Shown: positions 50,219 to 58,376 of the stretch, one piece after another
Numbering within the stretch: position 1 is the first letter of the stretch
Layout of the letters: the number at the start of each line of letters is the position of its first letter
From: Streptomyces nitrosporeus
GTDB lineage: Bacteria > Actinomycetota > Actinomycetes > Streptomycetales > Streptomycetaceae
DNA length: 64,000 nt
Direction of reading: 5' to 3'
Assembly (NCBI RefSeq): GCF_008704555.1
Contig: NZ_CP023702.1
Span: forward strand, 6,300,001-6,364,000
Notes under the pieces: model-generated
Told to the model about the DNA's origin: nothing
Database searches by the model: none
What the model saw: the letters and a program-made list of their open reading frames with translations, nothing else
Program-made: the position numbers and the translations under genes

Positions 50219-50947
50219 ATGACCAGTACGGTCCCCGCGTCCTTGCCCCGCACAGCCGATGGTCCGGCGCTCCAGGCGGTCCTGCTCGACATGGACGGCA
50301 CCCTGGTCGACACGGAGGGATTCTGGTGGGACGTGGAGAGCGAGGTCTTCGCCGACCTCGGCCACCGGCTCGACCCGGCCTGGCGGGACGTGGTCGTCGG
50401 CGGGCCGATGACCCGCAGCGCCAGCTACCTCATCGAGGCCACCGGTGCCTCGATCCCGCTGGACGAGCTCACCGTGCTGCTCAACGACCGCTTCGAGAAG
50501 CGCATCGCCACCGGTGTCCCCCTGATGCCGGGTGCCGCCCGGCTGCTGGCCGAGCTGGCCGCCCACCGGGTGCCCGCCGCCCTGGTGTCCGCCTCCCACC
50601 GCAGGATCATCGACCGGGTGCTGGACTCCGTCGGCCGCCACCACTTCGCCCTGACCGTCGCCGGTGACGAGGTGACGCGGACCAAGCCCCACCCCGAGCC
50701 CTACCTCGCCGCCGCGGCCGGTCTGGGGGCGGAGCCCTGGGGGTGCGCGGTGATCGAGGACACCGCCACCGGGGTCGCGGCCGCCGAGGCGGCGGGCTGC
50801 CCCGTGATCGCCGTACCCTCCGTCGCCCCGATCGCCCCCGCCCCGGGGCGCACGGTCGTGGACTCCCTCGAACAGGTCGATCTCGCGTTCCTGAAGGCCC
50901 GGGTGACCGGGGTCCGCCGGCCCTCCGCCCGGCCCGGCCCGATCTGA
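50219..50947 (+). CDS. HAD family phosphatase
   Basis: This 242-residue haloacid-dehalogenase phosphatase of the beta-phosphoglucomutase-like subgroup has motif I LLDMDGTLVDTEGFWW, motif II VSASHRR, and motifs III/IV TKPHPEPYL and VIEDTATGV. A helical cap lies between I and II. The GGAGGT ribosome site fits the ATG at 50219 rather than one at 50204. Substrate unknown; sugar phosphates are usual for the family. Confidence 0.9.
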   Translation: MTSTVPASLPRTADGPALQAVLLDMDGTLVDTEGFWWDVESEVFADLGHRLDPAWRDVVVGGPMTRSASYLIEATGASIPLDELTVLLNDRFEKRIATGVPLMPGAARLLAELAAHRVPAALVSASHRRIIDRVLDSVGRHHFALTVAGDEVTRTKPHPEPYLAAAAGLGAEPWGCAVIEDTATGVAAAEAAGCPVIAVPSVAPIAPAPGRTVVDSLEQVDLAFLKARVTGVRRPSARPGPI

Positions 50948-51322
50948 TCCGGTCCCGAGAAGAAGCGCGCACGCTCCGGAGGCATCGCGAAATGCCCCCG
51001 GAGCGTGCGCACTTGAGCACGGTGAGGAGCGCCCCGGCCCAGAAGGTCAGGTTCACGTCAACCCCTTCCCCGGACACCCGCTGTGAGCTTCGTCACTCTT
51101 CGTGACGGAGGCCCGGTCCTGCGACCGGCCCGCGCGGCCGGTTGCGGAGGCCATACGTCCGGTTTCATGAAGCGCTGTACGAAACATTCCCGAGGGCGTC
51201 GTAGACGCGCCGTCATGGCCGATGACCGAGCGGATCGGGCCCGCGGTTGTACTGGTCAACCGCCTCTGCGGGGCCTACTACTGTCGGTTTCCGCACATGC
51301 CGGAATGAGGGAGAACGTCGGA
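50948..51322. other. 375-base gap: terminator and promoter of a lipoprotein gene
   Basis: The left part holds the terminator at 50967-51010. Further on, the inverted repeat GGTTG-N7-CAACC (51245-51261) lies in front of a TACTACTGT stretch (51278-51286) that could be the -10 region of the binding-protein gene. In-frame codons from 51083 onward do not look like protein. No small RNA could be recognised. Confidence 0.45.
50967..51010. terminator. Long terminator hairpin after the HAD gene
   Basis: GCGCACGCTCCGG (50967-50979) pairs perfectly with 50998-51010. An inner GGCAT/ATGCC helix (50981-50985 with 50992-50996) closes a CGCGAA loop. It starts 20 bases after the HAD stop codon. Confidence 0.85.
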
Positions 51323-52915
51323 ATGAACCGCAAGACGCTGGTGTTGCCGGCCGTCGTCGGCCTGCTCGCACCCGTACTCGCCGCCTGTGGCGGATCGGAC
51401 GGCGGGAGCGATGCCATCGTTGTCGGAACCACGGACCAGTTCTCCGCCTCCGCGGACAACCCCGCGCCGCTCGACCCGGCGATCGGCTACGAAGCGGGCG
51501 TCTGGAACGTCCTCCGGCAGACGGTGCAGACCCTCACCCACATACCGCGCGGCGGCGGCGAGCCGGTGCCCGAGGCGGCCGAGAGCTGCGAGTTCACCGA
51601 CCACGAGAACGAGAGCTACCGGTGCAAGCTGCGCGAGGGCCTGACCTTCGCCGACGGCACGCCCCTCACCCCCCAGGACGTGAAGTACTCCGTCCAGCGC
51701 GTCATCGACATCAAGGACGAGAGTGGACCGGTCGGTCTGCTCGACAACATCGACGCGATCGAGACCAAGGGCGAGCGGGAGATCGTCTTCCACCTGAGCA
51801 CCCCGGACGCGACCTTCCCCTACAAGCTGGCGACCCCGGCGGCGGGGATCGTCCAGAAGGACAAGTACCCGGCGAAGTCCGCCCGTGAGGGCTTCCAGGT
51901 CGACGGCTCCGGCCCGTACACCATGGAGCCCGAGGTCGAGGACGACCAGGTCGTCAAGGTGGTCTTCACCAGGAACCCCAAGTACAAGGGCGACCTGAAG
52001 ATCCTCAACGAGAAGGTCGAGCTGGACCTCTTCCCCGACGCCGAGGCGATGGGCAGGGCGCTGGACGACAAGAAGATCGACATGATGACGCGCACCATGT
52101 CGCCGGAGCAGTCGCAGAAGCTCCTCGTCGAGCCGAAGGAGGGCATCAAGCTCACCGAGATGCCCAGCCTCGCCATCAGCTACCTCGCCTTCAACACCGA
52201 GGCCCCCGCGGTGAAGGACAAGGCGGTGCGCCGGGCCATGGCCCAGGTCATCGACCGCGGCGCCATCGCCGGCGAGGTCTACGGCAGCACCGCCGAGCCC
52301 CTCTACTCCCTCATCCCGACCGGGATCACCGGCCACACCAACTCGTTCTTCAACACCTACGGCGAGCCGGACACCGAGGCCGCGGCCGAGACCCTGCGGA
52401 AGGCCGGGATCAGCACCCCGGTCTCCTTCACCATGCACTACACGACGGACCACTACGGGCCCGCCACCGGGACCGAGTTCAAGGCCCTGGCCAAGCAGCT
52501 GAACGACTCGGAGCTCTTCGACGTCACGGTCGAAGGCGTTCCGTGGTCCGAGTTCCGCCCCGCCCAGCGGAAGGGCGAGTACGCGGTCTACGGCATGGGC
52601 TGGTTCCCGGACTTCCCGGACCCGGACAACTACACCGCGCCGTTCCTCGGCAGGAACAACTTCCTCAACACGCCCTACAGCTCCGCCCTCACCCAGAACA
52701 CCCTCATCCCGCAGTCCCGCAGCGCGGCCGACCGCAGCACGGCGTCCAGGACCTTCGAGCAGATCCAGGACATCGTCGCCGAGGACGTCCCGATCCTGCC
52801 GGTGTGGCAGGGCAAGCAGTACGTCGCCTCGCGCGACGGGCTGACCGGCGTGGAATGGGCCGTCAACTCCTCGGCGGACCTCCAGCTCTGGGAACTCGGC
52901 CACGGCACCTCCTGA
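51323..52915 (+). CDS. ABC transporter substrate-binding lipoprotein (family 5)
   Basis: This 530-residue secreted lipoprotein has signal peptide MNRKTLVLPAVVGLLAPVLAAC with lipobox LAAC and a low-complexity GGSDGGSD linker. The SBP_bac_5 fold follows, with LREGLTFADGTPLTPQDVKYSVQRV and SGPYTMEPE. It would bind peptides or similar solutes outside the membrane. No permease or ATPase gene lies beside it, so it is an orphan. An ATG six codons upstream (51305) is possible, but GGGAG suits 51323. Confidence 0.9.
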   Translation: MNRKTLVLPAVVGLLAPVLAACGGSDGGSDAIVVGTTDQFSASADNPAPLDPAIGYEAGVWNVLRQTVQTLTHIPRGGGEPVPEAAESCEFTDHENESYRCKLREGLTFADGTPLTPQDVKYSVQRVIDIKDESGPVGLLDNIDAIETKGEREIVFHLSTPDATFPYKLATPAAGIVQKDKYPAKSAREGFQVDGSGPYTMEPEVEDDQVVKVVFTRNPKYKGDLKILNEKVELDLFPDAEAMGRALDDKKIDMMTRTMSPEQSQKLLVEPKEGIKLTEMPSLAISYLAFNTEAPAVKDKAVRRAMAQVIDRGAIAGEVYGSTAEPLYSLIPTGITGHTNSFFNTYGEPDTEAAAETLRKAGISTPVSFTMHYTTDHYGPATGTEFKALAKQLNDSELFDVTVEGVPWSEFRPAQRKGEYAVYGMGWFPDFPDPDNYTAPFLGRNNFLNTPYSSALTQNTLIPQSRSAADRSTASRTFEQIQDIVAEDVPILPVWQGKQYVASRDGLTGVEWAVNSSADLQLWELGHGTS

Positions 52916-52972
52916 CACGGCGGTCCGGCCCCGGGGCGCACCGCCCCGGGGCCGGACCGTACCGGCGGGGCC

Positions 52973-53644
52973 TCACTGGGCGCCGGGACGCACCAGACCG
53001 CTCTCGTAGGCGTAGACCGCGGCCTGCACCCGGTCACGGAGGCCCAGCTTCGTCAGGACGTGGCCCACATGCGTCTTGACCGTCGTCTCGCTGACGAACA
53101 GGTCCGCGGCGATCTCCGCGTTGGACAGCCCCCGGGCCACCAGCTTCAGCACCTCCACCTCACGCTCGGTGAGGGTGTGCAGCGCGTCCGGTACGGACTC
53201 CTCGCCCGAGGGCAGATGGTCGGCGTACTTGTCGAGCAGCCTGCGCGTGACGCTCGGCGCCAGCATGGCCTCCCCGGCGGCCACCACACGGATGGCCTGC
53301 ACCAGCTCATGGGCCGGCGCGTCCTTCAGCAGGAAGCCGCTGGCCCCGGCACGCAGCGCCTCCACCACGTACTCGTCGAGATCGAAGGTCGTCAGGACCA
53401 GGACCTTCGCCGGACCGTCCCGGCCGGGCCCGGTGATCTGGCGGGTCGCCTCCACACCGTCCATCCGCGGCATCCGGATGTCCATCAGGACGACGTCGGG
53501 CTGGAGCGCCCGCACCTGGTCGATGGCCTGCAGGCCGTCGCCGGCCTCGCCGACCACCGCGAGATCACCCTCCGCCTCCAGGATCATCCGGAAACCGGTA
53601 CGCAGCAGTGGCTGGTCGTCGACCAGCAGGACGCGGATCGCCAC
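52973..53644 (-). CDS. Orphan NarL/LuxR-type response regulator
   Basis: The 223-residue protein has a receiver domain with acidic pocket Asp9-Asp10, phospho-acceptor Asp55 (VVLMDIRMP) and Lys in FLLKDAPA. A LuxR-type HTH follows (about 155-215, LTEREVEVLKLVARGLSNAEIAADLFVSETTVKTHV in part). The GTG start at 53644 is used. No histidine kinase gene lies on either side, so its sensor is encoded elsewhere or it is phosphorylated unconventionally. Confidence 0.92.
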   Translation of the reverse strand: MAIRVLLVDDQPLLRTGFRMILEAEGDLAVVGEAGDGLQAIDQVRALQPDVVLMDIRMPRMDGVEATRQITGPGRDGPAKVLVLTTFDLDEYVVEALRAGASGFLLKDAPAHELVQAIRVVAAGEAMLAPSVTRRLLDKYADHLPSGEESVPDALHTLTEREVEVLKLVARGLSNAEIAADLFVSETTVKTHVGHVLTKLGLRDRVQAAVYAYESGLVRPGAQ

Positions 53645-53794
53645 ACGAACTCCTCAGACCGACCGGCGACGGGGGCGGCACCATTCCTCCACCCGCCCCC
53701 GGTCGCCGGTCGGTCCTCAAGGCTGGCGGGGGCCACGGGCGGGCCGGCCTCGGCCCGGACCGGCTCCATTGTGCCCTGCGCATCCTCCCCCCGG

Positions 53795-54628
53795 TCAGGC
53801 CGGGCGGACGGGCAGCGGATAAACCGGGGGAGTCCCGCCGAACTCCGGGCAGACCGCCTGGTGGTCGCACCAGCCGCACAGCTTGGTCGGCCGGGGCCGC
53901 CACTCACCCGTCTCGGTCGCCTGCGTGATCGCCTCCCACAGCGCCAGCAGCTTGCGCTCCACCCGCTCCAGGTCAGCGGGGACCGGATCGTAGGTGAGCA
54001 CGTCCCCGCTGCCCAGGTAGACGAGCTGGAGGCGGCGCGGCACGACCTTCTTCAAGCGCATGATCACCAGCGCGTAGAACTTCATCTGGAACAGCGCGCC
54101 CTCGGCGTACTCCGGCCGCGGCGCCTTGCCCGTCTTGTAGTCGACGATCCGGACCTCACCCGTCGGAGCCACGTCGACCCGGTCGATCACCCCCCGCAGC
54201 CGCAGCCCCGACTCCAGCTCCGTCTCGACGGACATCTCACGCTCGACGGGCTCCAGCCGCGTCGGGTCCTCCAGCGAGAACCAGCGCTCCACCAGCCGCT
54301 CCGCCTCACCCAGCCATGTCGCCAGCCGCTCACCCGCCTCGTCCCCGGCGAACAGCTCCGCCAGCTCCGGCCTCGCCTCCCGCAACCGGTCCCACTGCCC
54401 GGGAACCAGCGCCCTGGCCCGCGGCGCCGTACGCTCCGCCGCCGGGGCGTCGAACAGCCGCTCCAGCACCGCATGCACCAGCGTTCCCCGGGTAGCCGCC
54501 TCACTGGGCTTCTCCGGGAGCCTGTCGATGACCCGGAAGCGGTACAGCAGCGGGCACTGCATGAAATCGCTCGCGCGCGACGGGGACAAGGAGGAGGGTG
54601 GCCGAGGCGGGCGCGGTACGGAGGTCAT
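53795..54628 (-). CDS. RecB-family PD-(D/E)XK nuclease
   Basis: This 277-residue protein has RecB/Cas4-type nuclease motifs: RGTLVHAVLERLF, RLRGVIDRVDV (metal Asp) and RIVDYKTGK (D-x-K). Four Cys, one near the N-terminus (FMQCPLLYRF) and three in CGWCDHQAVC, would hold a 4Fe-4S cluster as in AddB and Cas4. It probably acts as a 5' or single-strand exonuclease in DNA repair. The ATG at 54628 is chosen; it is divergent from the M50 protease. Confidence 0.9.
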   Translation of the reverse strand: MTSVPRPPRPPSSLSPSRASDFMQCPLLYRFRVIDRLPEKPSEAATRGTLVHAVLERLFDAPAAERTAPRARALVPGQWDRLREARPELAELFAGDEAGERLATWLGEAERLVERWFSLEDPTRLEPVEREMSVETELESGLRLRGVIDRVDVAPTGEVRIVDYKTGKAPRPEYAEGALFQMKFYALVIMRLKKVVPRRLQLVYLGSGDVLTYDPVPADLERVERKLLALWEAITQATETGEWRPRPTKLCGWCDHQAVCPEFGGTPPVYPLPVRPA

Positions 54629-54732
54629 GTCGCAGACCCTACGGCCCCCCACCGACACCGAGCGGCATACCATCGACCCCAGAGCTCGCACACAGCAGGG
54701 AAGTGGCGTACGCCACCGGCCGAAGGGACCAC

Positions 54733-55983
54733 GTGGACAACAGCGGCGACAGCGGGCGCCCGCAGCCCGGCGCGGGGGGCACCGGCCCCGGCACCGGACC
54801 GGAGAAGGACGGACCGCGCCGCCCGGAGGAGCCCGGCGGCGGCCTGCTCATGGGCCGCCCCTTCGGCGTACCCGTGTACGTCGCGCCCAGCTGGTTCGTC
54901 GTCGCGGCCCTGATCACCTGGGTCTTCGGGGGCCAGCTCGACCGGGTCCTGCCCGAGCTCGGCGCCGCCCGCTACCTGGTCGCCCTGTTCTTCGCGATCG
55001 CCTTCTACGCCTCCGTACTCGTCCACGAACTCGCCCACACCATCGCGGCCCTGCGCTACAAGCTGCCCGTCCGCCGGATCCAGCTCCAGTTCTTCGGCGG
55101 CGTCTCCGAGATCGAGAAGGAGTCGGAGACCCCCGGCCGCGAGTTCGTCCTGGCCTTCGTCGGCCCGCTGCTCTCCCTCGTGCTCGGAGGCCTCTTCTAC
55201 GTCCCGCTCCAGTTCGTCGAGGCGGGCACCGTCCCCGGCGTGCTGCTCGCCGGGCTGATGGTCTCCAACCTCATCGTCGCCGCCTTCAACCTGCTCCCCG
55301 GCCTCCCGCTCGACGGCGGACGCATGCTCCGCGCCGTCGTCTGGAAGATCACCGGCAAGCCCATGAGCGGCACCGTCGCCGCCGCCTGGGTCGGGCGCGG
55401 ACTGGCCGTCACCGTCCTCGTCGGCCTCCCGCTGCTCACCCACACCGGCGCGCTCGGCAACCCCACCAGCGAGATCAGCGGGTTCGAGACCGTCACCGAC
55501 GCCCTGCTCGCGGCGATCCTCGCCGCGATCATCTGGACCGGCGCGGGGAACAGCCTGCGGATGGCCCGGCTCCGCGAACACCTCCCCGGCCTGCGCGCCC
55601 GCACCCTCACCCGGCGCGCCGTGCCCGTGGAGTCGGCCACCCCGCTCTCCGAGGCCCTCCGCCGCGCCAACGAGGCCGGCGCCCGCGCCCTGGTCGTCGT
55701 CGACGGGCAGGGCAGCGCCAAGGGCGTCGTACGCGAGGCGGCCATCGTCGGCGTCCCCGAGCACCGCCGGCCCTGGGTCGCCGTCGGCTCCCTCTCCCAG
55801 GACATCACCGAAGGCATGCGGATCCCCGCCGAGCTCGCGGGCGAACCCCTGCTGGACCGGCTCAAGGCGACCCCGGCCACCGAATACCTGGTCGTCGAGG
55901 AGACCGGCGAGATCTACGGCGTCCTGTCCACCGTGGACGTCGAACGCGCCTTCGTCGCCGCCATGGCGCGCCCCGCCTCCTGA
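54733..55983 (+). CDS. Site-2 protease family (M50) with CBS domains
   Basis: This 416-residue intramembrane zinc protease has VHELAHT (HExxH) in the second helix and NLLPGLPLDGG (the NPDG-type Asp motif) in a later one. About six membrane helices are followed by a cytoplasmic CBS pair (about 285-410), typical of the Rip3-like class. The first 35 residues are Gly/Pro-rich. The GTG at 54733 has AAGGGA upstream. It may process membrane-bound anti-sigma factors; CBS domains suggest nucleotide control. Confidence 0.9.
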   Translation: MDNSGDSGRPQPGAGGTGPGTGPEKDGPRRPEEPGGGLLMGRPFGVPVYVAPSWFVVAALITWVFGGQLDRVLPELGAARYLVALFFAIAFYASVLVHELAHTIAALRYKLPVRRIQLQFFGGVSEIEKESETPGREFVLAFVGPLLSLVLGGLFYVPLQFVEAGTVPGVLLAGLMVSNLIVAAFNLLPGLPLDGGRMLRAVVWKITGKPMSGTVAAAWVGRGLAVTVLVGLPLLTHTGALGNPTSEISGFETVTDALLAAILAAIIWTGAGNSLRMARLREHLPGLRARTLTRRAVPVESATPLSEALRRANEAGARALVVVDGQGSAKGVVREAAIVGVPEHRRPWVAVGSLSQDITEGMRIPAELAGEPLLDRLKATPATEYLVVEETGEIYGVLSTVDVERAFVAAMARPAS

Positions 55984-56041
55984 CCCGCCCCGCCGCGGCG
56001 CCCCGGGAAGGGAGACCCCGGACTACCGGTAGGCTGAGCAC

Positions 56042-56950
56042 ATGTCCGAACCGACCGGAGCCGCCCGCCGTCGCGGCCCATTCAAGGTCGGGGACCAGGT
56101 CCAGCTCACCGACCCCAAGGGACGCCACTACACCTTCACGCTCGAAGCCGGGAAGAACTTCCACACCCACAAGGGTTCTTTCCAGCACGACGAGCTGATC
56201 GGTGCTCCCGAGGGCAGTGTTGTCCGTACCACGGGAAACGTCGCCTACCTCGCGCTGCGCCCCCTGCTCCCCGACTACGTCCTGTCCATGCCCCGCGGTG
56301 CCGCCGTGGTCTACCCGAAGGACGCGGGGCAGATCCTGGCCTTCGGCGACATCTTCCCCGGCGCACGCGTCGTGGAGGCCGGCGTCGGCTCCGGGGCGCT
56401 CAGCACCTTCCTGCTGCGTGCCATCGGCGAACAGGGCATGCTGCACTCCTACGAGCGCCGTGAGGACTTCGCCGACATCGCCCGGCAGAACGTCGAGCGC
56501 TACTTCGGCTCGCCGCACCCCGCCTGGGAGCTCACCGTCGGCGACCTCCAGGACAACCTCTCGGACACCGACGTCGACCGGGTCGTCCTGGACATGCTCG
56601 CCCCCTGGGAGTGCCTGGAGGCCGTCTCCAAGGCCCTGGTGCCCGGCGGCATCCTCTGCGCCTACGTCGCGACGACCACCCAGCTCTCGCGGACCGTCGA
56701 GTCCATCCGCGAGATCGGCTGCTTCGCCGAGCCGCAGCCCTGGGAGTCGATGATCCGCAACTGGCACGTCGAAGGCCTGGCCGTGCGTCCCGACCACCGG
56801 ATGATCGGCCACACCGGCTTCCTGGTCACCGCCCGCCGCCTCGCGGACGGCGTCGAACCGCCGCTGCGCCGCCGCCGTCCCTCCAAGGGCGCCTACGGCG
56901 AGGACTACGACGGCCCCGGCCGCCGCAGCGGCTCCGCCGGCCGCGACTGA
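56042..56950 (+). CDS. trmI: tRNA (adenine-58-N1)-methyltransferase
   Basis: This 302-residue SAM-dependent enzyme methylates A58 in the tRNA T loop. An N-terminal beta domain (FKVGDQVQLTDPKGRHYTF) is followed by a Rossmann fold with VVEAGVGSGALSTFLLRAIG and VVLDMLAPWE. The actinobacterial enzyme also ends in a basic tail (LRRRRPSKG). It sits in the conserved neighbourhood upstream of the proteasome genes. Confidence 0.93.
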   Translation: MSEPTGAARRRGPFKVGDQVQLTDPKGRHYTFTLEAGKNFHTHKGSFQHDELIGAPEGSVVRTTGNVAYLALRPLLPDYVLSMPRGAAVVYPKDAGQILAFGDIFPGARVVEAGVGSGALSTFLLRAIGEQGMLHSYERREDFADIARQNVERYFGSPHPAWELTVGDLQDNLSDTDVDRVVLDMLAPWECLEAVSKALVPGGILCAYVATTTQLSRTVESIREIGCFAEPQPWESMIRNWHVEGLAVRPDHRMIGHTGFLVTARRLADGVEPPLRRRRPSKGAYGEDYDGPGRRSGSAGRD

Positions 56951-56964
56951 CCCGCACAACACCA

Positions 56965-57016
56965 GGACGCCGCCGCCGATTTCCCGGAACGACCCGGGAA
57001 CCGGCAGGCGGCGTCC
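56965..57016 (+). terminator. Two-part hairpin after trmI
   Basis: GGACGCCGCC (56965-56974) pairs with GGCGGCGTCC (57007-57016), enclosing a second stem TTCCCGG/CCGGGAA (56981-56987 with 56994-57000). It begins 15 bases after the trmI stop codon. Confidence 0.8.
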
Positions 57017-57168
57017 GCGCGTTGGACGGCACTAGGCCCGCGCGCACCCCGGCGTTCCCCCGCGGTGTGAGGTGTGGCACGATGCTGGCCACCCACCCCG
57101 CCCGCACGGCGGCGCACCGCCGGCGGACGCCTCACCAGGCCTCCAGGAACCATCAGGAGACATACCGC

Positions 57169-57768
57169 GTGCAGACCTCCGCGCTCCCGGACCTCGCGCA
57201 CACCGGTGCCAAGCCGGTGCACTGGCTCGCCACGGCCGCGGCGACGGCCGCCGTCGTCGCCCTCGCGGGGCTGCTCCAGCCCCACGCCGCCACGGCCACC
57301 GCCCCGGCCCCGGAGCACGGCACCGGCTCCGCGGCGGCCCCCGGGACCGCCCCCGCCACCGCGCCCGACCCGTCCGGTGCGGTCTTCCCGCTGGACTGCG
57401 GCCCCGTGGGACAGACCGTGGCCGCCTCGGTCCCCGGCGACCTCGACGGCGACGGCAGGCCGGAGACGGTCGCCTCGGTGCACTGCGACGCGGGCTCCGG
57501 TACCCCGCCCAGCGGGCTCTACGTCCTGACACAGACGGGCGGGGCCGCACCCCGGGTCGTGGCGACCCTGGTGGACCCCGCTGGAAAACTGACCGTCACC
57601 GGCCTCGCCGTCCACGACGGCACCGTCTCGGCGGACCTGCTCGGCTACTCGTCGGCCGGCGTACCGCGCTGCTGCCCCGACGAGCGGGAGAGCGTGACCT
57701 GGCGGTGGGAGGGCAACGCCTTCGTCAGGTCGGCCGGGCCCGCCGCCGACGGCTCCGAGGCCGCCTGA
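57169..57768 (+). CDS. Hypothetical secreted or membrane-anchored protein
   Basis: This 199-residue protein has an N-terminal hydrophobic helix (about 20-42) that could be an uncleaved signal anchor. An Ala/Pro/Thr linker and a beta-rich domain of about 130 residues follow. The latter includes PGDLDGDGRPETVASVHC, an EF-hand-like or FG-GAP-like calcium loop, and four Cys (two in PRCCPDE). AGGAGA precedes the GTG at 57169. Function unknown. Confidence 0.75.
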   Translation: MQTSALPDLAHTGAKPVHWLATAAATAAVVALAGLLQPHAATATAPAPEHGTGSAAAPGTAPATAPDPSGAVFPLDCGPVGQTVAASVPGDLDGDGRPETVASVHCDAGSGTPPSGLYVLTQTGGAAPRVVATLVDPAGKLTVTGLAVHDGTVSADLLGYSSAGVPRCCPDERESVTWRWEGNAFVRSAGPAADGSEAA

Positions 57769-57823
57769 GGAAGAGGCCCGGCCCCTTCCGTCCCGGACGC
57801 CCCGGTCCGCCCGCCCGGAGCGT

Positions 57824-58135
57824 TCAGTCCGCGTCCGGGCCGTAGACCTCCACGCTGTCCGAAACGCGACGTACGTGGATGCAGTCGCCCGGGCACTCCT
57901 TGGCCGAGTCCACCACGTCCTGGAGCAGGGGCAGCGGCACCGGTGTGGTGGCACCGGCGTCCTGGAGCAGTTCGTCGTCGGCGCTCTTCACATACGCGAG
58001 CCCGTCGATGTCCAGCTCGAACACCTCGGGCGCGTACTGCACGCAGATGCCGTCGCCGGTACAGAGGTCCTGGTCGATCCAGACCTCCAGTTCCTCTGTG
58101 CCACTGCCGCCCGGAGCGTCCTGCTGCACGGTCAT
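57824..58135 (-). CDS. Ferredoxin (3Fe-4S type)
   Basis: This 103-residue acidic ferredoxin has DLCTGDGIC (C-x5-C) and ECPGDCIHV (C-P) ligands, the pattern of single-cluster 3Fe-4S actinobacterial ferredoxins; an extra Cys follows three residues later. Such proteins feed electrons to cytochromes P450 or other oxygenases, but none is encoded nearby. It is divergent from arc. Confidence 0.88.
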   Translation of the reverse strand: MTVQQDAPGGSGTEELEVWIDQDLCTGDGICVQYAPEVFELDIDGLAYVKSADDELLQDAGATTPVPLPLLQDVVDSAKECPGDCIHVRRVSDSVEVYGPDAD

Positions 58136-58310
58136 GTGTCCTGCCGTTCCCTGCGTATGCGTACCCGTGGAAGCCGGTCCTGACGGGTGCTGAACGCCTC
58201 GACGATACAACCGGCTGCTTTCCGGAGGCGAAGGGTGGGTATTCCCTTCGCGAGGGGGAGAGCGCAAGGGTGAAGATCGGACACACCCTGATCTCTTTGT
58301 GATCTAGGGG

Positions 58311-58338
58311 TTTCAATCACCACCCACGCAGGTAGGGT
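58311..58338 (+). promoter_or_regulatory. Promoter of arc
   Basis: TTTCAA (58311-58316), a 16-base spacer and TAGGGT (58333-58338) form a housekeeping-sigma-like promoter about 40 bases before the GTG start. The GGTAGGGTC string recurs before pup (61968-61976) and prcB (62399-62407). Confidence 0.55.
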
Positions 58339-58376
58339 CAGGAAGCGTCCAGCTCCCCTTGGAGGAGGTGAGGACC

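Noticed and set aside
51083..51322. N-terminal extension of the binding protein or a separate small gene
   Set aside because: The lipoprotein signal and lipobox place the start at 51323. The upstream frame is Arg/Gly-rich and lacks a ribosome site.
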